NCBI GenBank assembly: GCA_023391695.1
Contig: JAEWAK010000060.1
Location: 1-64,000 of the forward strand
From: Bacillota bacterium
GTDB lineage: Bacteria; Bacillota; Clostridia; Lachnospirales; Lachnospiraceae
Reading direction: 5' to 3'
Length of the DNA: 64,000 nucleotides
The position numbers were made by a program, and so were the translations under genes. A model generated the notes under the pieces. The model was not told the origin of the DNA, ran no database searches, and saw nothing but the letters and a program-made list of their open reading frames with translations. This document shows, in pieces, positions 17,177 through 26,737 of the stretch (within the stretch, counting starts at the first letter, position 1; each line of letters begins with the position of its first letter).

Positions 17177-18997
17177 ATGAAAAAACTGATATGGATTTGG
17201 AGAAAACAGACATTTGCGCGACAGCTCACGATAGTATTTGTGGGTGTGTTTCTCTTTCAGATGTTGATTGTACAAGGAATCAGCAGTGCCTATATGAAAC
17301 AGTTTATGGAGAAGAGAATTAAGGAGTCTTATCAAAATTCCCTGAAACAGACGGCACTGAATCTGGAGGCATCCTTAGGAAGCTATAAAAATGCCATTGA
17401 CGAGCTATTCAGAAATACAGACTTTATACTTGCTGTAGATGCCCTGAATACAATGAACTCTAGGAATGAATGGAAAGTGAAATCGAATTTGGACAGCTTT
17501 ATGAAAGAGTTTCTGACTTATCGTTCCGAAGTGAGAAGCATATCAGTCATGACAGCTTCAGGGATCCAATATGGCTATGACAGGCAGGAACTGGAGCTTT
17601 TATATCCTAAAATCTCCAAGCTTCATCAGGATTATTTCGAAAGCAGGATTTTTGAGGACAATCAGGGACTTAAGGGTGAATGGGTCTCTACAGCATATAT
17701 GGACAGGAAAGGTACAAGAGAATTTTATGTATTTTCTTATGGGAAACAAGTTATTGAATGGTATGTGAACCGGCAGGTAGGAACGGGAATTGTCAGCATT
17801 GAAGAAAATGTGCTGGCAGATATCTGTGAGAATGCCCAGATTAATGATGATAAGAAGATTAATTATGTCATGATTGTGGATCAGGAAGGAAAGATTATTT
17901 CACACTATAATAAAAAGCTGTTGGAAATGAATATTGATGAATATTATGATGAGTACGGCATTCATAGTCCCCAAACTACAGACATGGTATTGACGGAAGA
18001 AGTTCCGTCAACCGGATGGCGGATGATTAGTGTGCTGGATGAGTCTTATATTTATTATCGTCTGTATGAAATTCAGCGCATGGTCATGATTTTTTCGCTT
18101 GCACTGGCTCTGATGGTTTTGGTTCTGATTTTTTATGTTTCTAAAAGAATGTCAAAATACATATCAGATATCGTTGTTGCCATGAATAAGGTGCAGGGCG
18201 GAAAATTAAATGCAAAGGTCGGTATTCATAAAGGGGAAAAGAACGAAATCAGCCTGATTGCCAGACATTTTAATATCATGATGGAAACCGTCAATGATCA
18301 GATGATGACAATACGGGAATCCGGGCAGCGGGAAAAGGAAGCCGAGCTCCGTGCCCTGGAAGCCCAGATTAACCCGCATTTTATTTATAATACATTGGAT
18401 TCCATAAATTGGCTGGCAATTGAAAATGATCAGAAAGAAATCAGCAATATGCTGGGCAAGTTTGCGCAGATATTGAGATATCAGATTCAAAAGAGTAATA
18501 AGACAGTTACGATAGAAGAAGAACTGGCCTATCTGGAGCAGTATCTCTATCTTCAAAAAGTACGTTTCCTGGATAATTTTGAGTATGTAATTGAATGCCA
18601 GGAATCCGTAAAAGGTTATTTGATTTATAAAATGATCTTTCAGCCTTTTATTGAGAATGCGGTATTTCATGGAGTTGCGGATGTGGATTATGGAGGACTG
18701 ATTAAGATTCAGATTGGTGAACAGGATAAGGACCACATGTATTTTATAGTGAGTGACAATGGGCAGGGAATGACGGAAGAACAAATTGATCTGATATTTA
18801 ATCAGCGAAAGAATCCGGGGAATTCTATCGGTGTTTTGAATGTACTTGCCCGTCTGGATTTGTACTATGGCAAAGATCACGAGGTCCATGTAAACAGTAA
18901 GCCTGGAGAGGGAACAGTTATTAAGACGATAATACCTAAGCGACGTGAGGATAAGACACAGGAGGTAAAAGATGAAAATATTGATAGTGGAGGATGA
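17177..18997 (+). CDS. YesM-type sensor histidine kinase
   Basis: A 606-residue membrane kinase, typically sensing extracellular oligosaccharides through partner proteins. Two membrane helices (about 17-38 and 295-318) flank a large outer domain; then HAMP, a dimerisation segment with EAQINPHFIYNTLD (phospho-accepting His401) and an ATPase domain (FQPFIENAVFHG, SDNGQGM). This is the His_kinase family of the YesM/LytS type. An upstream in-frame start at 17147 lacks a ribosome site; GGAGAGG supports 17177. The 3' end overlaps the response regulator by 26 bases. It likely controls the adjacent arabino-oligosaccharide transport genes. Confidence 0.92.
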   Translation: MKKLIWIWRKQTFARQLTIVFVGVFLFQMLIVQGISSAYMKQFMEKRIKESYQNSLKQTALNLEASLGSYKNAIDELFRNTDFILAVDALNTMNSRNEWKVKSNLDSFMKEFLTYRSEVRSISVMTASGIQYGYDRQELELLYPKISKLHQDYFESRIFEDNQGLKGEWVSTAYMDRKGTREFYVFSYGKQVIEWYVNRQVGTGIVSIEENVLADICENAQINDDKKINYVMIVDQEGKIISHYNKKLLEMNIDEYYDEYGIHSPQTTDMVLTEEVPSTGWRMISVLDESYIYYRLYEIQRMVMIFSLALALMVLVLIFYVSKRMSKYISDIVVAMNKVQGGKLNAKVGIHKGEKNEISLIARHFNIMMETVNDQMMTIRESGQREKEAELRALEAQINPHFIYNTLDSINWLAIENDQKEISNMLGKFAQILRYQIQKSNKTVTIEEELAYLEQYLYLQKVRFLDNFEYVIECQESVKGYLIYKMIFQPFIENAVFHGVADVDYGGLIKIQIGEQDKDHMYFIVSDNGQGMTEEQIDLIFNQRKNPGNSIGVLNVLARLDLYYGKDHEVHVNSKPGEGTVIKTIIPKRREDKTQEVKDENIDSGG

Positions 18998-20492
18998 ACT
19001 GAAGACATTAAACGGCATAGCAAGTCTGATAGAGGAGATTTCCGGAGGGTATGAGGTGGCCGGCAAAGCCAGGAGCGGAGAAAAAGGGATTGAACTGGCG
19101 CAGGAAATAAAGCCGGATATCATTATAACGGATATTCGAATGGGAGGTATGACCGGTCTGGAGATGATGAAGAAGCTGCAGGAGCTGAAAATCCAAAGCC
19201 AATATATTATACTAAGCGGATATGCAGAATTTCAATATGCCAGAGAGGCTATTGCCCTTGGCAGTATGGACTATCTGCTGAAGCCCATCAACCGGGAACT
19301 GCTGGAAGAAGCGTTAAAAAAAGTAAAAGCGGCGGTAGAGGAAGAGTCGCTTAAAATTCAGACCTCTTTCCTGGATACCAATGCCATTCTGGAAAATGCG
19401 CTGTTTATGCCCGGCTTTTCAGGTTCGAAATTTGAGAAAGAGCTGATAAAACGGTTTGCGGATACAGCAAACAATTACCTTTTACTGATTCGTGGAGAAA
19501 ACAGGATCGTCCAGTCGGATTATGACGCTATCCTTAAGAAAATCAGGGATATGCTGCCTGAATACAAGGTCTATGCCTGCAGAGAAAACGGAAATAAAGA
19601 AAACTATGTACTTATACGGGAAATTGAACCGGACAAGTTATCTGTAATTGATGGAGCTGTGCCAATATGCCGCGAACAAATCAATCCATATATAGTTTTT
19701 GCCGGAAGCTATCTGCCGGATGTCAAAGAAATACGGGAATACCGTAAGAAACTGCAGGATATCAGCAACTGGAATTTATCTGACTGTAAACCGGCCGTCA
19801 TTACGGAGCAGCGGATAGCAAATGTGGTTACACATAAATTTTCCTATCCTTCTGAATTGGAACGGGGTATTATTAACTGCATCAATGAAAGAAAGATAGA
19901 CGAGATTGAAGACCTTCTGTTCAGTTTTCTGGAGTATTTGCAGAAAAACCTATACTCCTATGCAGATGTGAGAGAAGCCCAGATCTGTCTGACTGCAGCA
20001 ATTTTATATGCGATACGAAAGGCCAGTTACGGCCTGTATGAGAATATCAGCAATCTGAATATTCTGGAGTGGGTCAAAGACAGCCTGTTTCTTGAAAAAT
20101 ATCATAAAATTATTATGAACTTACTTCGCCAGTATGAGCAATACTCCAAGAACCTGAAATCAGGAAATCACCCGATTATCAATAAGGTCCTTCAGGTGAT
20201 GGAGAAAGAGTACAGGAATGAACTGCCGCTGGAAGAGATGGCGCAGAAAATGAACGTAACGCCGGAATATTTGAGCTCGCTGTTTATGAAGGAACTGGGA
20301 ATCAAATATACCACATACCGGGCGCAGATCCGCATTGATGTGGCAAAGCGGCTTTTGCAGAAAGGGAGCTTAAAAATATATGAGATAGCAGAAGAGAGCG
20401 GCTTCCCGGATGTGAAATATTTTACAAAAGTATTTAAAAAATATACCGGAGTGAGTCCTGGAGAGTATGTTCGTACTTTAGTTAATAATTAG
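18972..20492 (+). CDS. YesN-type response regulator with AraC DNA-binding domain
   Basis: A 506-residue partner of the kinase. Receiver domain at residues 1-120 with phospho-acceptor Asp54 (IIITDIRMGG) and LKPI with the conserved Lys; a middle domain of unknown fold; and a C-terminal AraC-type domain (about 405-505: LPLEEMAQKMNVTPEYLSSL, then KIYEIAEESGFPDVKYFTKV). AGGAGGT precedes the ATG, which lies inside the kinase gene. It should activate the transporter genes that begin 200 bases downstream. Confidence 0.93.
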   Translation: MKILIVEDELKTLNGIASLIEEISGGYEVAGKARSGEKGIELAQEIKPDIIITDIRMGGMTGLEMMKKLQELKIQSQYIILSGYAEFQYAREAIALGSMDYLLKPINRELLEEALKKVKAAVEEESLKIQTSFLDTNAILENALFMPGFSGSKFEKELIKRFADTANNYLLLIRGENRIVQSDYDAILKKIRDMLPEYKVYACRENGNKENYVLIREIEPDKLSVIDGAVPICREQINPYIVFAGSYLPDVKEIREYRKKLQDISNWNLSDCKPAVITEQRIANVVTHKFSYPSELERGIINCINERKIDEIEDLLFSFLEYLQKNLYSYADVREAQICLTAAILYAIRKASYGLYENISNLNILEWVKDSLFLEKYHKIIMNLLRQYEQYSKNLKSGNHPIINKVLQVMEKEYRNELPLEEMAQKMNVTPEYLSSLFMKELGIKYTTYRAQIRIDVAKRLLQKGSLKIYEIAEESGFPDVKYFTKVFKKYTGVSPGEYVRTLVNN

Positions 20493-20590
20493 TTTAAGTA
20501 ATGACACTTTTCTTAGAACTGTCAAATTTACAGAAAACGTAACGGATGTTATGCTAATACCATCAAGTGAGACAGTTCCAGGAAAATCAT

Positions 20591-20639
20591 GAAAGACCTG
20601 TCTGTGACGGGTCTTTCGCCATATCAGGGGGGATATGGA
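20591..20639 (+). other. two-hairpin leader before the sugar-binding protein gene
   Basis: GAAAGACC (20591-20598) pairs with GGTCTTTC (20610-20617), and CCATATC pairs with GATATGG just after it (about 20619-20638). No T-run follows. A similar GAAAG...CTTTC hairpin plus a second small hairpin precedes the GH51 gene of the same cluster (23922-23972). These may stabilise or partition the operon mRNA. Confidence 0.5.
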
Positions 20640-20690
20640 AAGGTAAACCTTTCATGGAAAAAATGTTTCAAGAGAGAAGGAGGAAAACAA

Positions 20691-22037
20691 ATGAAAGTAA
20701 AAAAATTATGTAAAAAAGTATTGGCGGTCGCTATGGTTAGCTTTATGACATTGTCACTGGCTGCCTGCGGGGGAAACAGCGGGCAGACATCCAAGCCGGA
20801 AACAAATTCGGAATCCAATCCGGGTGAAGCTCAAAGTAAAAACGGAACACCCGCCGGAGAAAAAACGAAAATTACGTTTTGGGCGCCTTTTTCCGGCGGC
20901 GACGGAGATATCATGACATCTCTTGTTGATGAATTCAATGCACAGAGCCAAACGACAGAAGTTGAGTTTATGATTATTAAATCAGAAGAGTACTATACAA
21001 AACTGCTGGCTGCAATGACATCAAATTCTGCACCGACCGTTGCAATTAATCATATCACCAGAATCAAAGAATATGTAGTCGATGATTTGCTGGAGCCTTT
21101 GAATGATTTAGGTTCGGCAGCGGGGGTTGAATGGGCGGACTTTACAAAAAGACTTCAGCAGGCATCCCAGGTGGACAAAAAGTACTACTGTATGCCGATT
21201 GATACGCACCTCCTGCTGATGCATTTCAATACGGATGAATTCCAGAAGATGGGACTGCTTGAAAGTGACGGGACAGTGAAGGTGCCGGAAGGAGAAGACG
21301 CATTTTTCGAATTCTTTAATAAAGTAAAAGATGAGAGCGGAAAAATGCCGTTATCAGGAACTTCCATGAATGGCCTGCCGATGTATCTCTGGTACACATT
21401 TCTCACACAGTTCGGCGGCGATGTATGTGATGCGCAAGGCAAGACCGCAACACTGGACAGCGATGCGAATAAGAAGGCTCTGGATACCGTGATGAAGATG
21501 GTTGACAGTGAAATCTGGCCGAAGAACCAGAAAAACGGCGCTGAACTTTTCACCGGAAATATTGCGGTTGCAACAATCAATGGGGACTGGGCAATTCCGA
21601 CCTTCACCGGAACAAACGGACTGAACTTTGTTTCCATGGCATTCCCACAGCTTGGGACAACCCAATCGGTTTATGCGGACTCTCATACCCTTGTACTTCC
21701 TAAGAATACAAATATCACGGAAGAAGAAAAGACTGCCGGAATGGAATTTATGAAATGGATCACCGATAATACAGGAAAATGGGCACAATCCGGTCATATT
21801 CCAAGCAAAATTTCCGTAATGTTGTCTGAAGAATTTAAGTCACTTCCTTTCAGAGAGAACTATGCGGACTCTGCTAATTATGCGAAATTCTTTCCACAGG
21901 TTTGTGGTGTTGCAGGTCTTACGGAAATGACTTACCGTGAACTGGCAGCCATGATTGCAGGTGAACAAGACATTGACACAACGATGAGCAACATGCAGAA
22001 TCAGTTCCAGGAAATCTTAGATTCTTATAATGAGTAA
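20691..22037 (+). CDS. sugar ABC transporter substrate-binding lipoprotein
   Basis: A 448-residue family-1 extracellular solute-binding protein that captures oligosaccharides at the membrane surface. It has a lipoprotein signal with the lipobox LSLAACGG, then a Ser/Gly/Asn linker and the mature domain beginning KITFWAPFSGGDGD. GGAGG before 20691 defines the start; a frame opening at 20589 runs through the leader hairpins and is not believable. Two membrane permeases follow. The ATPase is missing, as usual for carbohydrate systems that share an MsmX-type ATPase. The neighbouring GH51 enzyme points to arabino-oligosaccharides. Confidence 0.92.
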   Translation: MKVKKLCKKVLAVAMVSFMTLSLAACGGNSGQTSKPETNSESNPGEAQSKNGTPAGEKTKITFWAPFSGGDGDIMTSLVDEFNAQSQTTEVEFMIIKSEEYYTKLLAAMTSNSAPTVAINHITRIKEYVVDDLLEPLNDLGSAAGVEWADFTKRLQQASQVDKKYYCMPIDTHLLLMHFNTDEFQKMGLLESDGTVKVPEGEDAFFEFFNKVKDESGKMPLSGTSMNGLPMYLWYTFLTQFGGDVCDAQGKTATLDSDANKKALDTVMKMVDSEIWPKNQKNGAELFTGNIAVATINGDWAIPTFTGTNGLNFVSMAFPQLGTTQSVYADSHTLVLPKNTNITEEEKTAGMEFMKWITDNTGKWAQSGHIPSKISVMLSEEFKSLPFRENYADSANYAKFFPQVCGVAGLTEMTYRELAAMIAGEQDIDTTMSNMQNQFQEILDSYNE

Positions 22038-22048
22038 GACTCATATGA

Positions 22049-22078
22049 GCTGCTGCGGTAAGTAATTACTGCAGCAGC
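22049..22078 (+). other. 3' hairpin after the substrate-binding gene
   Basis: GCTGCTGC (22049-22056) pairs with GCAGCAGC (22071-22078). No T-run. Such hairpins often protect the highly expressed binding-protein segment of transporter mRNAs while allowing lower permease expression. Confidence 0.6.
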
Positions 22079-22132
22079 ATAAAAATAAAACAGGCAAATA
22101 AAAGTTTTGCCGGGAAATTTAGGGGGCATTGT

Positions 22133-23026
22133 ATGAACACTTCAGAAAAAAGAGTGTTGCAGAAAAACAAATTGAAAGAGAATCTGATTGCGTGGTGTTT
22201 TGTTCTGCCGTTTTTAATTTTCTTTTTAGGGTTCTTACTATATCCTATTTTGAAAGGTATCAATTTGAGTTTATACGATGCAACCTTGGGTGGCAGCATG
22301 ACTTTTACCGGCATAGAAAATTACACCAAAATATTTCAGGACAAAGGATTCTGGCAGGCCTTATTCAATACGTTGTTCTTTGTGGTAATCTCCACGCCTA
22401 CAATTGTGCTGTTCGGTTTCGTCTTCGCGTTGTTTATTAACTCTAAGCTGAAAGGAACCACATTTATCAGGGTCTGCTTATTTTCACCTTATGTTTTATC
22501 CATGTCCGTAGTTACGGGACTCTGGGTCTTTATTTTCCAGCCCTACACCGGCCTGGTTACCCAGATTACCAGCGGACTCGGAATTGGGGAAATGTACTGG
22601 CTGAACACAAAATGGCTGGTATGGCTGGCTGTTTTGATAACTACAGTATGGTGGACCGTCGGCTTTAATATGATATTGTTTCTGGCAGGGCTCCAGGACA
22701 TATCAGCCGATATTTATGAGGCTGCCGGAATTGATGGAGCCAGCGCTGTACAGGTTTTGTTTTCTATCACAATTCCGATGCTAAAGGATACGATCGTACT
22801 TGTTATTATGCTCCAGACAATTGCATCTTTCAAACTATTCGGACAGACATACTTAATGGCAGGCGGCGGACCGGGAACCCATACCAGAACAATTGTACAT
22901 TACATTTATGAGACCGGATTTACCAACCGTAAAATGGGCAGTGCAGCGGCAATGTCATTTGCATTTTTTGTGGTCGTATTTGCTATCACTATGCTGCAGA
23001 ATAAGATTTTAGGCAAAAAGAAGTAA
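22133..23026 (+). CDS. sugar ABC transporter permease, MalF-like
   Basis: A 297-residue inner-membrane subunit with six predicted helices. The ATPase-contact (EAA) motif is EAAGIDGASAVQVLFSITIP. The start is an ATG 11 bases after a GGGGG-type ribosome site. It pairs with the next permease (15-base gap) and the binding protein upstream. Confidence 0.92.
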   Translation: MNTSEKRVLQKNKLKENLIAWCFVLPFLIFFLGFLLYPILKGINLSLYDATLGGSMTFTGIENYTKIFQDKGFWQALFNTLFFVVISTPTIVLFGFVFALFINSKLKGTTFIRVCLFSPYVLSMSVVTGLWVFIFQPYTGLVTQITSGLGIGEMYWLNTKWLVWLAVLITTVWWTVGFNMILFLAGLQDISADIYEAAGIDGASAVQVLFSITIPMLKDTIVLVIMLQTIASFKLFGQTYLMAGGGPGTHTRTIVHYIYETGFTNRKMGSAAAMSFAFFVVVFAITMLQNKILGKKK

Positions 23027-23041
23027 AGGGAGGATATACAA

Positions 23042-23875
23042 ATGAGATCAAAAAAAAAGTTATTGCCCGGCAGAGTAATCCTCTACATACTGGTATATGT
23101 GGTAGCGCTGATCTGGCTTTTTCCGGTTATATGGATGATTATATCCTCTTTTAAACCATATGGAACACCGGTAAGTATTTTATCAAAAGTATTTTCTGGT
23201 GTCTTCACAATTGAAAATTATGTAACGGTAGCAGAAAAAGCTCCGATTATCCGCTGGATCTTAAACAGTGCGGCAGTAGCCCTGGCAGTAACATTCGGAA
23301 CCTTAATGCTCACATCCCTGGCTGCATATGCAATCTCAAAGCTTAAATTCAAAGGACAGAATGCTGTTTTTATTCTTATTACAGCAGGTTTGATGGTACC
23401 GATTGAGTCCATTATCATCCCCTTGTATCAGGAGATGGCAGGGCTGAATTTACTGAATTCATATATCGGATTGATGTGTCCGAGTCTCGCGGCACCTATT
23501 GGCGTGCTGATTATGAAACGCTGTTATGACAATATACCGAATGACTTAATAGAAGCTGCTGTTATTGACGGAGCAAATCAGCTCCGCAGATGGTGGGATA
23601 TCTGCCTTCCGGTATCTAAGTCCTCAATGGCAGCAGTTGGAATCTTTACTTTCACAAATTCGTGGAATAACTTCCTGTGGCCGTTTTTATCCATCACGTC
23701 GCAGAAAATGATGACGCTGCCCGTAGGCATACCGCAATTTCAGGGAGCAAATTTATCGGAATTCACTCTGCCCATGACCGCATGCGTGATCGCTTCCATA
23801 CCTGCAATCATCATGTTCCTGATTTTCCAGAAACAGATTATTCAAGGAATTGCCATGACGGGAATTAAAGGATAG
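23042..23875 (+). CDS. sugar ABC transporter permease, MalG-like
   Basis: A 277-residue second permease. Typical N-terminus for this group (LIWLFPVIWMIISSFKP) and EAA motif EAAVIDGANQLRRWWDICLP. GGGAGG precedes the ATG. It completes the membrane channel of the importer; ATP hydrolysis must come from a shared ATPase encoded elsewhere. Confidence 0.92.
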   Translation: MRSKKKLLPGRVILYILVYVVALIWLFPVIWMIISSFKPYGTPVSILSKVFSGVFTIENYVTVAEKAPIIRWILNSAAVALAVTFGTLMLTSLAAYAISKLKFKGQNAVFILITAGLMVPIESIIIPLYQEMAGLNLLNSYIGLMCPSLAAPIGVLIMKRCYDNIPNDLIEAAVIDGANQLRRWWDICLPVSKSSMAAVGIFTFTNSWNNFLWPFLSITSQKMMTLPVGIPQFQGANLSEFTLPMTACVIASIPAIIMFLIFQKQIIQGIAMTGIKG

Positions 23876-23921
23876 GAAAAGATTTGTCAGGTAAGTTAGT
23901 TAAAAAGCATTTCAAGCGCGT

Positions 23922-23972
23922 GAAAGGCACGAGAACGTGTCTTTCGTCAGTATATGGGCTGCCGTAAGCAGC
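23922..23972 (+). other. two-hairpin intergenic structure before GH51
   Basis: GAAAGGCACG (23922-23931), tetraloop AGAA, CGTGTCTTTC (23936-23945), with one G-U pair, then GCTGC and GCAGC (23958-23972) around CGTAA. It immediately precedes the GGAGG of the arabinofuranosidase. The layout resembles the hairpin pair before the binding-protein gene. Confidence 0.55.
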
Positions 23973-23985
23973 ATGGAGGATTATT

Positions 23986-25494
23986 ATGAATAAAGCGAAA
24001 ATGAGTATAGACAGATTAAACAGGATTTCTGTCATCGATAACCGGATTTACGGTTCCTTTATCGAACACCTTGGAAGGGCTGTTTATAACGGTATTTATG
24101 AACCGGATCATCCGATGGCAAATAAAAAAGGATTCCGGAAGGATGTCATCCAGCTGGTAAAAGATCTGCAGGTTCCAATTATACGATATCCCGGCGGAAA
24201 TTTCGTATCCGGGTTTAACTGGGAAGACAGTGTCGGTCCCAAAGAACAGCGTCCAAAACGGCTGGACCTGGCCTGGTTTACTACGGAAACCAATGAAGTG
24301 GGAATGCAGGAGTTTGACGAGTGGCTGCATGAGGTAAATTCTGAAATGATGCTTGCGGTAAACTTAGGAACCCGGGGAGCGGATGCTGCCAGGAATCTGG
24401 TGGAGTACTGCAACCACAAGGAAGGAAGCTTCTGGAGTGATTTAAGAATCCGGCACGGTAAAAAAGAGCCCTATCATATAAAGACCTGGTGCCTGGGAAA
24501 CGAAATGGATGGTCCGTGGCAAATGGGACAAAAAACGGCATATGAATATGGACGCCTTGCTAATGAAACAGCTAAAATGATGAGATGGGTGGATCCGGAC
24601 ATTGAACTGGTAGCCTGTGGAAGCTCCAAGATGGTGATGCCGACATTTGCGGATTGGGAAGCTACAGTTTTGACAGAAACTTATGAGGAAGTGGATTATC
24701 TTTCCCTGCATAATTATTGGGGAAATTTAGACGGTGATACGGAATCTTACCTGGCAGGAGGTATATTGATGGATGATTTCATTAAATCGGTCATTGCCAT
24801 CTGTGACTATGTCAAAGCCAAAAAGCGCTCAAAAAAGAAAATCAATCTTTCCTTTGATGAATGGAATGTATGGTATCACACGAAAGAGAGTGACAAGCAA
24901 ATTAAACACTGGCTTCAGTCTCCGCCAAGGCTGGAGGATATTTATAATTTTGAAGATGCGCTTTTGGTAGGTGACCTGCTCATAACCCTGCTTAAGAATT
25001 CTGACCGTGTGAAAATGGCCTGTCTGGCTCAGCTTGTTAATGTAATAGCTCCGATTATGACGGAGGTAGGCCAAAAAGCATGGACCCAGACAATATACTA
25101 TCCATTTTATTACACTTCTGTTTATGGCCGCGGAGAGGCACTAAAGGTAAATATCGAAGGTCCCAGGTTTGACTGTAAACAATATACAGATGTGCCAATG
25201 CTGGATTCTGTGGCAGTATATGATGAGGCGGGAGAAACACTTACCTTATTTGTAATGAACCGCAGCATAAAGGAAGACTTGGAAATCAGTTGTGACCTGC
25301 GCGGAATAAAAGCCGACAGGTGCATCGGTAATGTGGCTTTGGAAGGCTATGATTATAAGGCAGCTAATACAGCGGAATCTCCGGGTTGTGTGGTACCGGC
25401 ACAAAAACCGACCGGCATTTTGGATGCCGGCAGTATGCATACGGTTGTATCAAGGGCCTCCTGGAATATGTTCCGTTTCCATATTGGGAAATAA
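23986..25494 (+). CDS. GH51 alpha-L-arabinofuranosidase
   Basis: A 502-residue intracellular glycosidase removing terminal alpha-L-arabinofuranosyl units from arabinan or arabinoxylan oligosaccharides. It begins with the family start (DRLNRISVIDNRIYGSFIEH). Acid/base Glu173 is in GNEMDGPWQ and the nucleophile Glu292 in SFDEWNVWYH. There is no signal peptide, so it acts on imported oligosaccharides, matching the upstream ABC importer. Length and both catalytic residues are normal for GH51. Confidence 0.95.
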   Translation: MNKAKMSIDRLNRISVIDNRIYGSFIEHLGRAVYNGIYEPDHPMANKKGFRKDVIQLVKDLQVPIIRYPGGNFVSGFNWEDSVGPKEQRPKRLDLAWFTTETNEVGMQEFDEWLHEVNSEMMLAVNLGTRGADAARNLVEYCNHKEGSFWSDLRIRHGKKEPYHIKTWCLGNEMDGPWQMGQKTAYEYGRLANETAKMMRWVDPDIELVACGSSKMVMPTFADWEATVLTETYEEVDYLSLHNYWGNLDGDTESYLAGGILMDDFIKSVIAICDYVKAKKRSKKKINLSFDEWNVWYHTKESDKQIKHWLQSPPRLEDIYNFEDALLVGDLLITLLKNSDRVKMACLAQLVNVIAPIMTEVGQKAWTQTIYYPFYYTSVYGRGEALKVNIEGPRFDCKQYTDVPMLDSVAVYDEAGETLTLFVMNRSIKEDLEISCDLRGIKADRCIGNVALEGYDYKAANTAESPGCVVPAQKPTGILDAGSMHTVVSRASWNMFRFHIGK

Positions 25495-25511
25495 GGCAGA
25501 GAGGTAATTGA

Positions 25512-25631
25512 ATGTGGAAATATCTAAAATACCGGTTGAAAAGGTCCGGGCAATTTACTGGGAATGAGATAAACATAATAGTAAAATATAAAAAATCAGG
25601 AAGGCGAAATAATGAAAGCAGTTGTATATGA
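25512..25631 (+). CDS. possible 39-residue small ORF overlapping the dehydrogenase start
   Basis: A basic frame, MWKYLKYRLKRSGQF..., preceded by GAGG at 25501-25504 and overlapping the dehydrogenase start by 20 bases. It may be a coupling leader or chance. No homologue is recognised. Confidence 0.25.
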   Translation: MWKYLKYRLKRSGQFTGNEINIIVKYKKSGRRNNESSCI

Positions 25632-26637
25632 ACAACCGAATGTCTTAAATTATAAAGAGGTACCGGATGTTATACCGAAAAAAAACGAAGTAAAAATCAG
25701 GATCAAAGCCTGTGGTATCTGTGGCAGCGATGTGCATGGCTATCTGGGAATCACCGGCAGGAGAATACCGCCCATGATCATGGGCCATGAATTCGCAGGT
25801 GAAATTGTGGAGACAGGAGCAGAGGTAAATGAATATAAAAAAGGTGACCGTGTGGCTGTTTATCCGGTGGATTTTTGCGGGCACTGTGAAATGTGTGAAA
25901 AAGGGGAAGTTCATCTTTGCCTCAATAAACGGGCGTTTGGCGTTCTTGATATAGACGGGGCATTTGCAGAGTACATATGTGTCCCAAAGAAGTGTTGTTT
26001 TCCGATCCGTGATGAGGTGCCCTATACGATCGGATCCTTAGTTGAGCCTTTGGCGGTGTCGTACCGGGGAGTTGCCCATGCGGGAGATATCGAGGGAAAA
26101 ACCGTCCTGTTGGTTGGGACAGGAACAATCGGACTGCTGGCTCTTGCCTGTGTGAAAATGAAACATGCTGGCAAAATTATCGTTTCAGATTTAAGTGATG
26201 AACGTCTCCAGGTTGCAAAAGAAATGGGTGCGGATGTTATCATCAATCCAGGCAGGGAAGATTTTAAAACGAGAATTTTGGAAGAAACAAAAGGCGCCGG
26301 AGTAGATGTGGCGATCGAGGCAGTCGGAGCCGCACCAACGGTATGGCAGGCAATGTCGGCTCTGAGATTCGCAGGAACAGCTGTCTGGATCGGGAACAAT
26401 AAACCGATGATTGAGATTAATATGCAGGAAATCGTCACAAGAGAACTCTCGGTTCACGGATCGTTCCTGTATGGATATGAAGAATATAAAACCGTTGTGG
26501 AACTGCTAAATGAAAATAAAATCAATGTGGCACCGTTGATCAGTGCCGAAATTCATCTGGATGAAGTACCGAAATATTTCGAACAGCTTGCTCATGCCCC
26601 GGGAAATCTGATCAAGGTAGTTCGTGTTGATGAATGA
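25612..26637 (+). CDS. zinc-dependent medium-chain polyol/sugar-alcohol dehydrogenase
   Basis: A 341-residue NAD(P)-dependent alcohol dehydrogenase of the sorbitol/threonine dehydrogenase group. Catalytic zinc ligands lie in ACGICGSDVHG and GHEFAGE; the structural zinc loop CGHCEMCEKGEVHLC is intact; the cofactor fold has LLVGTGTIGLLA. Next to a GH51 enzyme and arabino-oligosaccharide importer, it could act on arabinitol or another pentose-derived polyol, but the substrate cannot be read from sequence. Ribosome site GGAAGGCG before 25612. Confidence 0.88.
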   Translation: MKAVVYEQPNVLNYKEVPDVIPKKNEVKIRIKACGICGSDVHGYLGITGRRIPPMIMGHEFAGEIVETGAEVNEYKKGDRVAVYPVDFCGHCEMCEKGEVHLCLNKRAFGVLDIDGAFAEYICVPKKCCFPIRDEVPYTIGSLVEPLAVSYRGVAHAGDIEGKTVLLVGTGTIGLLALACVKMKHAGKIIVSDLSDERLQVAKEMGADVIINPGREDFKTRILEETKGAGVDVAIEAVGAAPTVWQAMSALRFAGTAVWIGNNKPMIEINMQEIVTRELSVHGSFLYGYEEYKTVVELLNENKINVAPLISAEIHLDEVPKYFEQLAHAPGNLIKVVRVDE

Positions 26638-26656
26638 GAGCAGGAGGAAATTCATT

Positions 26657-26737
26657 ATGGTATATGATAAAAAACTGATTGAGGAGTTGGAAAAGATGCG
26701 GGGCTGGTTTAACGTCACAGTAAAAGTGAGGAGGTAA
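26657..26737 (+). pseudogene. truncated 26-codon N-terminal remnant of a gene in the arabinose cluster
   Basis: CAGGAGG is followed 9 bases later by ATG and MVYDKKLIEELEKMRGW..., which stops after 26 codons. Spacing and ribosome site are those of a real downstream operon gene, but the body is missing. The frame ends inside the 3' end of the oppositely oriented YhcH/DJ-1 gene, implying a deletion or inversion joined here. The parent family is not identified. Confidence 0.5.

Noticed and set aside
18206..19123. 305-codon minus-strand frame across the kinase/regulator junction
   Set aside because: Antisense shadow of two clearly real genes with conserved motifs.
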